Shown here: one piece after another, positions 1-11,623 of the stretch
Position numbering within the stretch: position 1 is the first letter of the stretch
Layout of the letters: the number at the start of each line of letters is the position of its first letter
Assembly (NCBI GenBank): GCA_029204225.1
Contig: CM055111.1
Span: forward strand, 3,628,287 to 3,692,286
DNA: 64,000 bases
Direction: 5' to 3'
Origin: Diphasiastrum complanatum
Lineage: Eukaryota; Streptophyta; Lycopodiopsida; Lycopodiales; Lycopodiaceae
Made by a program: the position numbers and the translations under genes
Notes under the pieces: model-generated
The model's database searches: none
The model's input: only the letters and a program-made list of their open reading frames with translations
What the model was told of the DNA's origin: nothing

Positions 1-3
1 TCT

Positions 4-470
4 TTGGAGGCTTGGGAAGCTTTGAAGAAGCCTTATGAATCCAAGTCTACATCAAGAGTGCTTACTCTTAGGAGAAAAATCTTTCAAATTTTTCAAAAGA
101 ATGAAGAGAGTACTCATGCTTTTGTTTTGAGGGTTAAAGCATTCAATGATGAGTTAGCATGTATTGATGAAAGCATTAAGGAGGTAGAACTTGTTCAAGT
201 TATACTTAATGGCTTGTTGGATGATCATGCTAATCTTGTTCAAAGTTTTGCTATTCAAAAGTCTTTGCCAAGTATTGTGGATTTGCAAGAGATCTTGGTG
301 AATGAGGAGTATAGGATTCAATCAAGAGGAGGTGGATCTACATCGACATCTCATTATGAAGAGTATGCTATGTCTATCAAAGGCAAGTTCAAGGGCAAAG
401 GCAAAGGCAAGTGGTCTAAAGGGCAAGATCAAGGTGAGACTTCTTCTTTTGGCAAAAAGAAAGTCCAAGT
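4..470 (+). pseudogene. Element P gag, 5'-truncated by window edge, frameshifted near 460
   Basis: This frame encodes the C-terminal half of a copia gag (UBN2/DUF4219-like). EAWEALKKPYES, HAFVLRVKAFNDEL and LVQVILNGL align with the same region of elements A and B. A Lys/Gly-rich basic linker follows. The frame is open to 510, but the zinc knuckle lies in the next frame, so a 1-nt change has occurred near 450-470 in an A-rich run. The real start codon is left of the window. Gag would form the cytoplasmic virus-like particle and bind element RNA. Confidence 0.7.
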
Positions 471-2089
471 TGAAATTCTTTTATTGTGGAATCAAAGGGC
501 ATTTTGCTAATGAATGTTTGAAGAAGCAAAGAGATGAAGGTAGCAAGCAAATCAACTTTACTACTAATGATGAGAATCTAGGTGGTGGTGATTCTCTTTT
601 GATGTATTCTTCAAGTCCAATATCAACTGAAGGTGACAAAGATTCGTGGTGGATTGATAGTGGAGCTAGTTCACACATGACTAGTCACAAGGAGTTCTTT
701 ACTTCTTTGGTCACTTATGATGGAGCCAAGAAAGCAATTCACATGGCCAATGTTGGTGAGTGTGTGATTGAAGGTATTGGTTCAACTCCTATTTGTCTCT
801 CTACTAATAGGAAAGCAAGAATTAATGGTGTTATTTACATTCCTTCACTTTCAAAGAATTTGTTAAGTGTTGGTCAAATGATAGAGAAAGGATACATGGT
901 AAATTTTGGTGGTGATGCTTGTTTCATTACAAAGGAAGAAATCTTGGTTGCTAGGGGCAATAGACAAGGTAGACTTTTCAAGCTTTATTCTTTTGTTATG
1001 GCTAACAAAAAGGATGGAATGGAAAAGGATATTGGTCTCAACTCTCCAAAGTTCCCTTTTAGCATCAATAAGATTCGTGGACCTTATGCAAATTCTAAAA
1101 AGCTTCCTTATGTTAGATCTAGGCCAAGATCTAATATGCTTCTTGGAGATGTTCATCTTTGTGCTAACTTGGCTAGTCTTGAGGATAATGATGGTGTTTC
1201 AAAGGTTCTTCATGGCAAGTGCAAGCATGCAAAAGGTAAGGAAAGAGCTAACTTCATCAATGGAGGAGAAGGTTCTTCCTTGGAAAAGATTGTTGCTAAT
1301 GATTTCTTTGATCATATGGAAAAGGATGTTGCTAGGTGCATGCATGAAGGAGGTGGTTCTTCTACATTCTTTTGTTATGATTCCAAGAAAGTCATTTTTC
1401 CAGCAGGTAGAGTTACATGTCTTCATAAAGAGAGTAGATCAAATGTTTCTATCAAGAGACTTGGTGAGGAAGATAGTCACAAGTCAAGAAGAAGAGAAGT
1501 ATGTGAAGAGTTCAAAGTAGGATGTACTTTGAATGATGTCATTGTGAATGATAGTGAGGAAGAATCATTATCATATGAGTCATTACCTAAAACATTGAGT
1601 AGAAGTGCTTGTTTGAAAAAAGAGAGTACTTCAATCATCCTTATGTTGAAGGTACTAATCATTTTTTTCATGGCTTCTAATGTTTTTGAGGTTTCTACTT
1701 CTTATGATGCAATTGTTAAGAGGGAGTCTTATGAAGGGAAGAGCAATGGAAGATTGGTTCTTGGGAAGATCCAAGGCATGGATCTCACATCTCTTCATCA
1801 ACTCAAAGGATCCTATGATTATGAATTGATCACTCATGATCATGATGGCAAAAGGTTGGTTGGAGAAGACTACATGGAGCAAATCGAGAGACAATTTCTT
1901 CAAGGCAAGGGAGATGTCATTGGTGAGCTTATTGAGGTTTGTTATGGACTCAAGAGGGCTGGATTTATTAGGTTTGATACTCATCTTCACCTACTCTACT
2001 TCATGTTGGATGGAAAGCTTGGAATCTATCTTTTGATTTATGATGGTGACATTGGTGACATTGTTTTCACTAACCTTTGTAAAAATTAG
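471..2089 (+). pseudogene. Element P zinc-knuckle remnant, aspartic protease and diverged long frame
   Basis: This is the same gag-pol reading after the frameshift. The zinc knuckle is damaged: YCGIKGHFANEC keeps the second Cys, the His and the last Cys, but the first Cys is Phe. The protease active site WWIDSGASSHMT (about 650-680) is intact, followed by the usual NLLSVGQM region. The integrase His-Cys and DDE motifs are absent. Near the end, YMEQ, VCYGLKRAGF and LLIYDGDI resemble shuffled shreds of the RT region ([23 protein letters not shown]). The frame stays open for more than 500 codons despite this loss. It may be a degraded polyprotein or a gag-PR product kept for its own use. Confidence 0.55.
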
Positions 2090-2110
2090 AGATCAAGCAT
2101 TGATGAGTTC

Positions 2111-3157
2111 TTGTTGAATCTAGATCATATGTTTGAAAGGGAGTATTTTCAGAGGTTTAGGTCTGAAGATATTCATATCTTTGATATCTTTGATGATCAA
2201 GAGAAAGGTAAGCAAGTGGAAGCGACTCACTTTGCTTTACTCACATGTTTTGGAGAATTTTCTTGTGTAGATGATGCTATGCAAGTGGATATTGGTTCTC
2301 ATGGTTTTCATACTGGAAAAGCAAGTAATGGATCTGGAAAACAAATTTTGTTCAATGACTTTGATGGTCAAGAGGAAGATCAAGAGGTTGGTCTCAAAGG
2401 GCTTCAACGACACAAAAGGAAAGGTGGCAATTTGGAGCTAGTCAAGAGCATCAAAGGAAGGTTATTTGGCAAAGACGTTATGGATCTATTTTTGCAGCTT
2501 ATTAAAGACTCAAGTAAGGTCAAAGGAGCAGCAAGGAAGTGTCTTTCAAGTTTACTTTACTTGTTCTATCTCATGTTTGATCTATTTCATGTGGATGTGT
2601 GCAAATTGTCAAGATATGGACAAACTAGCTACATTGTCTTGCAATATCTTATTGTTGAGGTTGTACTAGCATTATTGGCTGGTTTTGCTGATGGAAATGA
2701 AGCTATGGTAGGTTCATTATTTCACTCATTCATGGCCAAGTCATCAAGTGTTGATGATACCTTGTGGCAAGATGGAGATGGAGGCTCATTCATGGAGTTT
2801 TATGGTGGAGACATATCAAGAAAGGACAAAGTTGGAGGAGACAGGCAAGCAAATGGTCATCACTCACATTTATTGTTTGGTTGTTGTAATTTTCCAGAGA
2901 GTTCAAAGTTTGAAACATGGAGGAATCATTTCATTCACATTCTATTTGGTTCTTCATGTTCTAGTTATATCTTGATGTGTAAAATTGATGTAAGAAATAG
3001 TGAAGCATCCAATTTGGACACTATTCTCTATATCAATTATGAAAGATACTTCAGAACCTTAGAAAGGAGATCTATACTTAGGATGGAGATCATTCTAAAG
3101 TTGTATCAAAGTTCTATTGTCAAAACTATGCCAAAACTAGTTGAAGAGGGAGTGTGA
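2111..3157 (+). CDS. Long 348-codon frame of element P, function unknown
   Basis: The frame is open from an ATG at 2111 to a TGA that overlaps the first bases of the 3' LTR. The C-terminal residues KLVEEGV are encoded by the polypurine tract, as is common at the end of copia pol genes. I find no RT or RNase H catalytic motif. The middle holds a hydrophobic stretch around residues 145-200 that could be membrane-associated or simply derived from AT-rich DNA. It sits where RT/RNase H should be, so a strongly diverged or replaced pol end is likely. Whether it is translated is unknown. Confidence 0.4.
   Translation: MLNLDHMFEREYFQRFRSEDIHIFDIFDDQEKGKQVEATHFALLTCFGEFSCVDDAMQVDIGSHGFHTGKASNGSGKQILFNDFDGQEEDQEVGLKGLQRHKRKGGNLELVKSIKGRLFGKDVMDLFLQLIKDSSKVKGAARKCLSSLLYLFYLMFDLFHVDVCKLSRYGQTSYIVLQYLIVEVVLALLAGFADGNEAMVGSLFHSFMAKSSSVDDTLWQDGDGGSFMEFYGGDISRKDKVGGDRQANGHHSHLLFGCCNFPESSKFETWRNHFIHILFGSSCSSYILMCKIDVRNSEASNLDTILYINYERYFRTLERRSILRMEIILKLYQSSIVKTMPKLVEEGV
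3143..3152 (+). other. Polypurine tract of element P
   Basis: GAAGAGGGAG lies directly before the TG that opens the LTR. In LTR elements this tract primes plus-strand DNA synthesis. Confidence 0.65.
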
Positions 3158-3639
3158 GAGATTTCAACTAGTTTAGTCTAGTTTAGTCACATTTTGGTAA
3201 ATTGTCAATAAGAGGCCAAAACTCATTTTAGACTTAGAGATAAACTTTTTGAAGTTATGTTAGTTTAAAATACATTCAATAAACACTTTTTGAAAGTGTG
3301 GGAAAGTTGGTAGTCGAGTTTGAGAGAGATTCAAATTTGAACTTTGGGTACATTGAATCTAGACCCAAAAATAGTAGGGTTTACATTTTGGAGGGAAACC
3401 CAAGTGGCCAAACAGGATTTGGAAACTCTATAAAAGGATGGAACTCGTGGAGAGACACATCTTCTCTCTTCTCTCTCTCATTTCATCATTATACATGGTT
3501 CTCTTTGGGTTCTACTACTCATTGGTGCAAATCTTGGTGTTATCTTGCAATCTTGTGTGTAGAATGCTCATTTATTCCTATTTTCGATTCCACACGTGTG
3601 AAATACAGTAGGGTAATGTAATTGTATGGACAGCAAACA
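3153..3639 (+). repeat. 3' LTR of element P (right boundary approximate)
   Basis: It begins TGTGAGAG right after the PPT. A TATA box TATAAAAG is at 3429-3436, followed by a CT-rich leader-like stretch. The palindrome CACACGTGTG is at 3591-3600. The end is placed at a CA dinucleotide near 3639 but could be farther right. Confidence 0.5.
3429..3436 (+). promoter_or_regulatory. TATA box in the LTR of element P
   Basis: TATAAAAG lies about 276 bp into the LTR with a pyrimidine-rich segment about 30 bp downstream, the expected layout of a Pol II LTR promoter. Confidence 0.55.
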
Positions 3640-4399
3640 TATTTTATGTTTTGGTTCATGTTTGATCAATATCTCTTAGAGTTTGCATCTCATTTTGTAT
3701 GTAGATGCTGATTTTTCTACATTGGCAGGATTGTTGGTTTGCTCCTTATTGTAACCAAAGATCAGGGACATGGATTGGATCTTGAATGATCTGAAATCCT
3801 TCACAGCATTTGAGTGAAGAGAGATCTAATGGTTTTTTATTTACAAGCTTTTTAGCTTCAAAATCCGAGTTGTGGTCATCTCTTATCAATTGGATCAAAA
3901 TAGCAAGTATTTTGTGCTTTCTTCATGTTGATACTACTCGATTAGTTGGAAGTCTTGATCTAGTGGTAGCCATGTACCATCAGTTTTCTTGAATCTCAGA
4001 TAGCTAAATGTGAGCATTTGTTTTTGATATGATAATGGAAAATCATTGACAACTGTTTTATCCTGCATTCTATATCATTAATTGTTTTACTATCCTAGCC
4101 TTGATCCATGAGATCTGACAAAGTCTCATCCGATAAATTTTTGCAAAAAAATAAAGTTGGTGTCCTTCGAACACTTGACTTGAGAAAAATCAACAAATAT
4201 ATGCAATGAGAGAAACCAACTTAGGTGAACAATTTTCGAACCCGTGCTTATCTGCATGGCATTTCTAACATCCAAGAGTAGCTTGCATCTGAAGGAGATA
4301 GACTAGCCCAAGTTGGCGATGGATATGAAAATATTAGTGAAAATAATAATGGAAATGTATTAGTGAAAATATTTTCTACCACTCACGTAAGTGGTAGAT
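3640..4399. other. Intergenic, AT-rich, no gene recognised
   Basis: It may include the true end of the P LTR. Small open frames here show no family resemblance. Confidence 0.4.
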
Positions 4400-5960
4400 C
4401 ACTCTTGATAACAACCCCACACATTCCAAACATGAAGAGAAAGAAGCTGGATGAGAAGGTGGAGCAAGGATTCCTAGTAGGCTATGATGTACATTCATCA
4501 TACTATACAAGATCTACATGTCGGAGAGCAATGAAGTAAAGACTGTCAGAGACGTCAAGTTTGACGAAGGAAGAAAGATGGCTAATGAAGATCCAATCAG
4601 CTTCCAGATTCTCAACAAGTAGTATTATGACCTGCCCACACCAAAAGAGGGAACAGATCTTGAACATCTAGATCAAGATGTTCAAACTATGAATGAACTG
4701 AGTGACAGTTCAAACAATGAGTAGCAAGACTTGCAGCCTGTACCCAGAACATCTACAACGCACAATGGTTTTGTTGTCAATATGAAGAAAAAAGACAAAG
4801 CAGTCGCTGATCCTGCACCATCTCCAAGGAGATCTAGTAGAGAAAGAAGACAACCTGTCAGGTACATACCAGACAACTCAGCTTCTGTATCAGAAGAGTT
4901 TTGTGGATTTGGAGGTGAACCACAAACCTATCAAGAAGCTATTTAATGTCCAAAAAAAGACAAATGGATAAAGGCCATGGAACACAAGATGGACTCCATG
5001 AATAAGGACAAAGTCTAGACTCTTGAACGAGTGTCAGCAGATAGGAAAACTGTCAAGTGCAAGTGGGTCTACAGTGTAAAGATCGTATATAGTGAAGTAA
5101 TCATTATTGGTGTCTATGATGACGACACACTAATTCTGTCAAAGAGCGACACATTGATTGCACAGGTGAAAGAGGATATTTCAAGGCACTTTGAAATATC
5201 ATACCCAAGAGAAGCAAAATGCTACATGGGCTTGCAGATTGATAGAGATCTTGAGAGTGGAAGATTGTACCTACACCAATCAAGATAGATTTAGAAAATC
5301 CTTTATGATTTTCAAATGGCTTATTGCAAGGGAGTAAATACTCCGATGATTTCTAGCACAATACTAACAAATGAAGACTGTCCTAGAGATGATGCAGAAT
5401 GAGAAGCAATGCAACATAAGCTTTAATGAAGGCTTACTGGTTCCTTGATGTACTTGGTAGACAATATGCAGCCAGACATCGCTTACGCAGTGTTCAAATT
5501 GAGCCAGTTCAATATAAATCCAGGACCCATACATTGGAAAATTGCCAAGAGGATCCTGCAATACCTACATCATACAAAGGACTATGGGCTTTGCTATTGC
5601 CATGATGCGGGATTTCAGGTGAAGGCCTATAGTGATGCGAGCTAGGCATCAATCAAAGATGACTCCAAGAGCATCTTAGGAGGCTACACCATCGCAGCAG
5701 ACCATCGTAGTAGATGCAGCTGTCATTTGGATCAACGTGAAATAAACAACAACCGCCCAACCTTCTTGTGAGGCAGAGTATGTTGCTGCAGCCAAGATGG
5801 CTAATGAGTTGACATGGCTCAAACAGTTCCTAGATGGACTAAGAGAGAGCACCAATGAACCACTAACGTTGTACATGGACAATACTTCTACTATACATTT
5901 GAAAAAGGATCCTGTGTCTACAAATTACTGTCACTATGAACAAAAGGTCGAAATTAAAAC
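4400..5960 (+). pseudogene. Degenerate copia pol relic (family C-like), RT core deleted
   Basis: Pieces in several frames read in copia order. The integrase C-terminal part is KLDEKVEQGFLVGYD at about 4450. The linker PRRSSRERRQPVRY leads to QTYQEAI at about 4920-4945. The RT start KCKWVYSVK is at about 5055. The RT palm is then missing, and the text resumes at VYDDDTLILSKSD, a remnant of the YVDD loop. RNase H follows as PDIAYAVFKLSQF, AYSDAS and CEAEYVAAAKMANELTWLKQFL (about 5470-5860). Stop codons interrupt nearly every piece. It is closest in wording to family C at 40666-43776. It is dead and makes no product. Confidence 0.8.
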
Positions 5961-6280
5961 ACAATCAATTGATTTAGCATGTAATACTGGAAATTTGAGA
6001 TACTGTAGTAAACATGTCATTGGAACAACTTTCTGCACAAAAATATGCTAGTCTGTTACACGTTTGCTTTGAAGAAAATCTTTACTCAATGGAAGCATGG
6101 TTCCGTATTGTTCATACAAATCAATTTATATCCATCAATGCAGTAAAACATACTCTCATTTCAACAGATGTGATCAAACTAAACCAAAAGTTGCAACAAC
6201 TATTTCTCAGTCGTCTGCTTGAAAATGCTTAATTTTCAGAGTTTATCTGTCGAGAGAAACGCCCATCTCCAGAAAATGAT
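5961..6280. other. Short unassigned stretch after the copia relic
   Basis: A 72-codon frame (6014-6232) is open on the plus strand but matches nothing I recognise. It could be the relic's 3' tail. Confidence 0.3.
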
Positions 6281-6394
6281 CTTTGTGTGCTAGTCCCTAG
6301 TAACTATCCTCAGACAAGGAGAACATAGCTAATATTGTAAATTGTACACAAAGTTCTTCTTGTCTGAGGATAGTTACTAGGGACTAGCACAAAG
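6281..6394. repeat. Near-perfect inverted repeat (hairpin), arms 44 and 42 nt, loop 28 nt
   Basis: The left arm 6281-6324 and the right arm 6353-6394 are reverse complements except for one 2-nt indel and one mismatch. The loop is AT-rich. Transcribed RNA would fold into a single long stem of miRNA-precursor size. It could also be a miniature foldback element. Confidence 0.8.
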
Positions 6395-9229
6395 AGAAAT
6401 AGACATGTCTGTCTCCTATGATAACTGGAGATCCAATCAAATGAGAAACTGTACTCAAGCATTTGCAGACCATAAACTGTAGCAAAATAACATCCACTAG
6501 ATAAATTAAATTCTCCAAAAATAAAATACTTATCTTGTGAGAATGTCCATGAGATCCATAGGTTCTCAAATAAAATACTGGAGTAGAGATATTCAAAATA
6601 CTGGAGTAGAGAGATTCAAAACACTGATCTGAATTCTTACCCAAATAATAGATCAAGAATTAGTCATCACACTTAAGAGTCATCACCATTTCTTATAATC
6701 CTCTGACAATAATTAAGTATCTATTTATGATCTATCAACCATAAATATTTAGATTCATATGATTCGTCAATCATAATTTCCTACAATCCAAAATCACACT
6801 TAATCATTTACAAAATACTGGAGTATATGTCCAACATAACTTAGAAAAAGTAAGAGTCATTCCAAAATCTTTCCATTAAGAAAATACTGGATTTAGGAAT
6901 ACTTTCAAAACATGATTCTTTAACTGAAGTGCAAGATTCAAGTTCTATAAACAACTGGTAATTAAAGAGTGAACGCATATCAAAATGACAATCATCTTCA
7001 ACTACAAAAAACTTTAGATTACAATCCAAAATCACATCTAGATACCCAAAAGCTGAAAATCAATTCAGTTATATAATTCAAAACTATCAGTTTCTGGTGA
7101 AACCACATCATACTGATCGTTTTACCAATTAACTTCATCCTGGAGTAATCAACTACTTAAGTTAATTGCCAATAATTTAGAAATCTCAAATGTCTAGGTG
7201 AAGAATTCAATTATACTAGTATGACAACACCTTTAGATCCTTACCCAAATCATTTATAAGTTAATCCATAAGTCTTCCATGCAAAGATCTGTTAACTCTG
7301 CAGGTATCTGTCAAGACAATACTTGATCATATGCTTATGTTCGCTGACTAGGTTAAGTGCACAAGATAACCTTAGTAAGTAAGATTACACAGTAGATTCA
7401 TACAAGATTAATGGTGCACATAGAGAATAATCTCAGTATGACCCAGTACATAAACACATTCGTACCTGGCAGATTCCTCCAGAACCCACATATGTTACTG
7501 ACATATTTCACTGAGATCTTGTAACTCAGCTACAAAATATTTTCTATTTCTCATGACTAAATAACATATCCAGAAAATCTCTGAGACAAATAAAATTCAC
7601 TCTCAACAGTTTTTTCAATCCAACTTACCTCTAATAGCATAATTTCTTTCACTCAATCAACCCCTCTCTGGTGCTAGTACTCAAACTAAGATTAGGTTGA
7701 TCCAATACAGAACTCTCGGACTTAACTTCTGATCAAACTTACTTCTATTCCAATCAAAATGGAACTAGTAACCTTCCTTTCATTGTACTACTTATAGATA
7801 ATGATTCAAATATTAAACCTATTCTAGAACCAGATTGTCCACACAATCTCTAGAGAATTCCTCTTATTCGAAAAGTTCCAATTAGGTATCTTACTCTGAA
7901 TCTATGCAAAATTACTTTCAGACCAAAACTCATTTCTATACCACATCTGGTTCTCTTCCAAAAATTATGCAACCAACAGATTCCCAAATAGAATTTTATC
8001 CCATCACTTCACCTCTTCTTTTAAAGCAATTATAAATTTCAATAAAAGTTCACTGGAAATATGATATATGAAAATATCCAAATCCAAGAAAAGTCAATAA
8101 TAAGTGCTTCCAGTAAAGGATTCACTTCATTACAAACATGAAATATTTTCAATCTGAGTGATAGAAACTACTATTCCATCGAAATCCATTTATGCAACAG
8201 AGATATTCTAGGTCTAAAAAATTGAAATATTTTAAACTTAGAACTTATCTGAATTCCAAGTCTATTCACACAAGTAGTAATTTATATGACATAACATTCT
8301 TTCAGAAGAATAAGTTCATGCTGGAAAGAATCATATAAATCAGTCTGATATCTTATATTTGAGAAATTACTAAGAAGTAAATGATTAATTAAAAAAATGA
8401 GAAATAGATTTGAGGGCCTCTGATTTTGTAAATAATGAGATACCATATTAGGATCTAGATTAAACCTCAAAATTTTTCAAAATACCCCACCTTTGATCAA
8501 ATGGTTTTCTTCTTTCCCATATCGCAACTAGGTACTAAAACACACCATTGATCATCAGATCTTTACAGTCCTAGAATTTTCTTTCCAAAATTACTGATGT
8601 CCCATACCATCAGCCAGAAAAACTCTGTGACTGTCTTATTTGATATTCTAGAGATCCTTTGATCAACTAGCTGTCCTATAATCCATATAGGATATTATCT
8701 CTTGTTTCCAAACATTGGAGAATCCATTTATTTGGATGATTGGCATGCCTATCAGATGGATACCACAAATTCACATCTGACCATGTGACTTAAACAGAAG
8801 AATTAACATGGTTCCACATTACATTATGATCTTTTCTGATTAATGAATAACCTTCAAATCCCCTACTGATGCATCGAATCTAGGGACAAGCTTCTGTCAA
8901 CTAACAGATCCAATGTAATCCACGTATCAAATTCCACTTCTAACATCACAATTGACATCCAAAATTGCAGATAACTCAATGGTTACAAAGATAACATTTA
9001 TAAATTCAGCTAAATGAATTTAATCCAGGAAATTAATAATCGGTGTTAAGCAATTATTTACTGGGATTTACCTAGAATACTAACTGCAAAATACATTTCC
9101 CAATCACACTTACTACCTCTGATTTCCACTCTTCTCTCCTTAGAATTTTCAGTTCCCTAAAAATCTATTTCAGCTAAGGTACCAAGAAGACATAGTTGGC
9201 ACTGAATCAATGACTACAATGAGGAGTAG
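6395..9229. other. Long AT-rich region without recognised genes
   Basis: No frame longer than 90 codons occurs and none has motif content. The phrase AAATACTGGAG recurs between about 6525 and 6890, including a short tandem copy near 6575-6620. This is probably decayed transposon sequence. Confidence 0.4.
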
Positions 9230-9563
9230 GGCGAGTTTGGCCTCAATATATAGAGCCAAAAGCAACCTAGGCACATAGTTGTGCATAGCCCTAAGTTCCC
9301 TATACATAGATTCACCTAGAATAGAGTCCTAAGCATGGACCAACTATTCATAGAATTGCTATTGATAACTCTACACATGCATACACTGTCTCATACCTTG
9401 TCTAAACTCCATTTAGTGTGTTCTGGGCCTCACAAGGATATTAGTTACTTTCAGGTCACATCCAGTATGACGTGGCATAACTAACAACTTGATTTACTCG
9501 AGTACCGTGTATTCAAGACTAGGAGTATACTAAATCCTACTTACTAGCCTTGGACATAACACT
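9230..9563 (-). repeat. Possible LTR promoter segment, minus strand
   Basis: Read on the minus strand, a TG-starting sequence (TGTTATGTCCAAGG, from 9563) leads after about 310 bp to CTCTATATATTGAGG at 9245-9255, a good TATA box spacing for an LTR. No partner LTR, PBS or coding region was found, so this is only a suggestion. Confidence 0.3.
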
Positions 9564-10489
9564 GATCACTCCAACAAATGAAGAACAGCTCCTGGATTAA
9601 GAACGTCTCGTTCCCAGCATGCACAGCTAACGCCCGTGGACAAAGATTCTCAAGCAATCAGGGACGAAGAAGCAACGAGAAGCACATGATGCAACACAGG
9701 AAGATAAATTAGCAGGAGGGAGAGAGCATTGTTAGCATGATGTTAGAGTAGAGGAAAACGAAGGAGGATTCTCGACCAGAGGAAAATGAAGGAGGGATAG
9801 AGCGAAGTTAGCACCAAAAAAATTTGGTGCTAATTAATGTTGCCACCGGGCCAATTGTACAGTTGGCATTTTTTGGGTCCTAAGTTTGAGCATTTTTTGG
9901 GGTCAAAGTTTGAGCATTTTTTTTGGGTGTAAGTTTGAGCCTCATTTTTGAAACTATAAAGCATGTTAGGGTTTTCAACTGCAAGGAAGATTACGATGAT
10001 GGCAGTGGGAGACAATGACCCATGTGCATCATTAAGATTGCCTTCACACACAAGCGATGGCGGGATGAGGGTGACATCAGATTTCTCTTGGCCTCCCTCT
10101 TGCTTCTCAATTGATTCTGCCTCAAGATACGTCTCAGCAGATATGTTCGGATGATCCCCCGACCAACAACTTATCGGGGAGTGTATGTGACAAGACCTCA
10201 CCGCCATTCTTACTAAATAGGTCGGCCACGCGTTGCTACCTTCAAGAATCATTTGCTGCTTCTGACCACAGTTCTTTGTCATCGTTTGTAGAATTTGCTC
10301 ACATGGCAACTTCCTCAAACCAGCTTGAACCAAGCCCATTTTCTAGGCTTTCAACGAGCCATGTCAAATTATTGAGTCATTGCAATATCATTGAGCTCCT
10401 CGTTCAATGTAAACTATTCTCTCAGTCTCCTATTGTTAAGAGACACTATGGGAAAATTTCAATTTATAAGGGCGAAAAATGAGCTATCT
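9564..10489. other. Unassigned region with a short tandem repeat and one 169-codon frame
   Basis: Three imperfect copies of a roughly 25-30-bp unit containing GCATTTTTTGGG and AAGTTTGAG lie at about 9865-9945. A minus-strand frame (9830-10339) runs through them and so carries KKCSNFDPKKCSNLGPKKC at its end. The rest of that protein is not recognisable. Near 9720-9805 the phrase GAGGAAAA(C/T)GAAGGAGG occurs twice. I do not call a gene. Confidence 0.35.
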
Positions 10490-11623
10490 TGGTTATTGAT
10501 AAAAAATTTGATCTATCATGTGTAATGTGATTCAATGCAACTGATAGAGAGTCTGACTGAATCAATCTGAATGTACTACACTTGATATTGGTTTAATTTG
10601 ATCACTCAATTAGCCATGCCAAGTGGTAGACGATAGTTTTAGCTATCTCAAGTGATAGGGACCAATTCTATCCATGAGAGATCGAACTCGAGTAATTGGA
10701 ATGTTCTAACATTGAGATTGGTTCAGTTTAGTTAGTCGATGATCTATGTTCAATGATAAGGACAAAAATCACAGCATAAGCATCAAATGTGAGCTATTTC
10801 GACTGATTTACATGAATGTCCTACACTCGAGATTTCTCTATTTTAAACACTCAATGTCGAGTGATGATTGACGAGGAACAAAATTGAGACTTCTTGCATG
10901 TAGGCATCATATTGAAGTTATGTCAAATGATAAACATCAACTTTCGGCTATCTCAAATAGTAGGGACCAGTTTTATCGACAATGGATCAAACTTGAGTAA
11001 TCTGGATGTTATAAATTTAAGATCACTCGAGTTTGATCACTCAATGAACTATGTGGAATATTAAGACCAAAATTGCAAGCTACTGTGAGGGAAAAACATC
11101 AAATTGTGCCATCTCAAGTGGTAGACATCTAATTTGATCAAACACAATCTATTAGATCAAACATGAGCTATCTCAAGTGATAAACATCATAACTTAAACT
11201 ATTCATTTTTTGCAGGCTTGTAATTCTTCGAATTCAATCATGCTATGACAAATCTTCAATGACAAGGGCTAAAGTTGAGCTATCCCGAGATAGATTTGAA
11301 TTTTGAAAAATCTCATGACATAGAGGTCAATTCCATCAACCAATCAAAATTGATTGATCTCACTATTAGTCAATTTTGATCATTGGATGCATGTAGGATC
11401 AGATTCAAGCCATTTGAATTTCCTGTTGACCACTCATTGGGTAATATTGAGTGATAAGGTCCAAAATCTCTCTATCGTGAGTGATACTAGACATCAACTT
11501 TGAGCTATATTCTCAAACTTAATCACTTTATGAAAAATCTAGAGTGACAAGCACCACCAATGAACTTTTTCCCTAAGATGCACAGTGAATTTCAAATATG
11601 TTGTGTGATAGGGATAAATTTCA
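10490..11623. repeat. Degenerate tandem repeat family H, block 1
   Basis: Recurring phrases such as GATCACTCAATGAGC, GAGCTATCTCAAGTGATAG and ATAAGGACCAAAATC are spaced irregularly at about 105-190 bp. The block ends at the target site of element A1 and resumes on its other side. Confidence 0.65.

Larger units (their letters stand above)
1..3639 (+). mobile_element. Element P: 3' part of a copia-derived LTR element without recognisable pol (left end outside window)
   Basis: The window opens inside a gag gene related to elements A and B, continues through a retroviral-type protease and two long frames without integrase or RT motifs, then ends in a polypurine tract (3143-3152) and a TG-starting LTR with a TATA box at 3429-3436. 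This is the order gag, PR, remnant, PPT, 3' LTR. The lost pol suggests an element that depends on enzymes from relatives. The right LTR boundary is approximate because the 5' LTR is not in view. Confidence 0.7.

Noticed and set aside
906-1520. 204-codon frame inside element P
   Set aside because: Overlaps the protease-carrying frame in another phase, with no motif.
9830-10339. 169-codon minus-strand frame
   Set aside because: Its only pattern (KKCSN repeats) comes from a short DNA tandem repeat. The remainder resembles nothing, and the plus strand is equally open.
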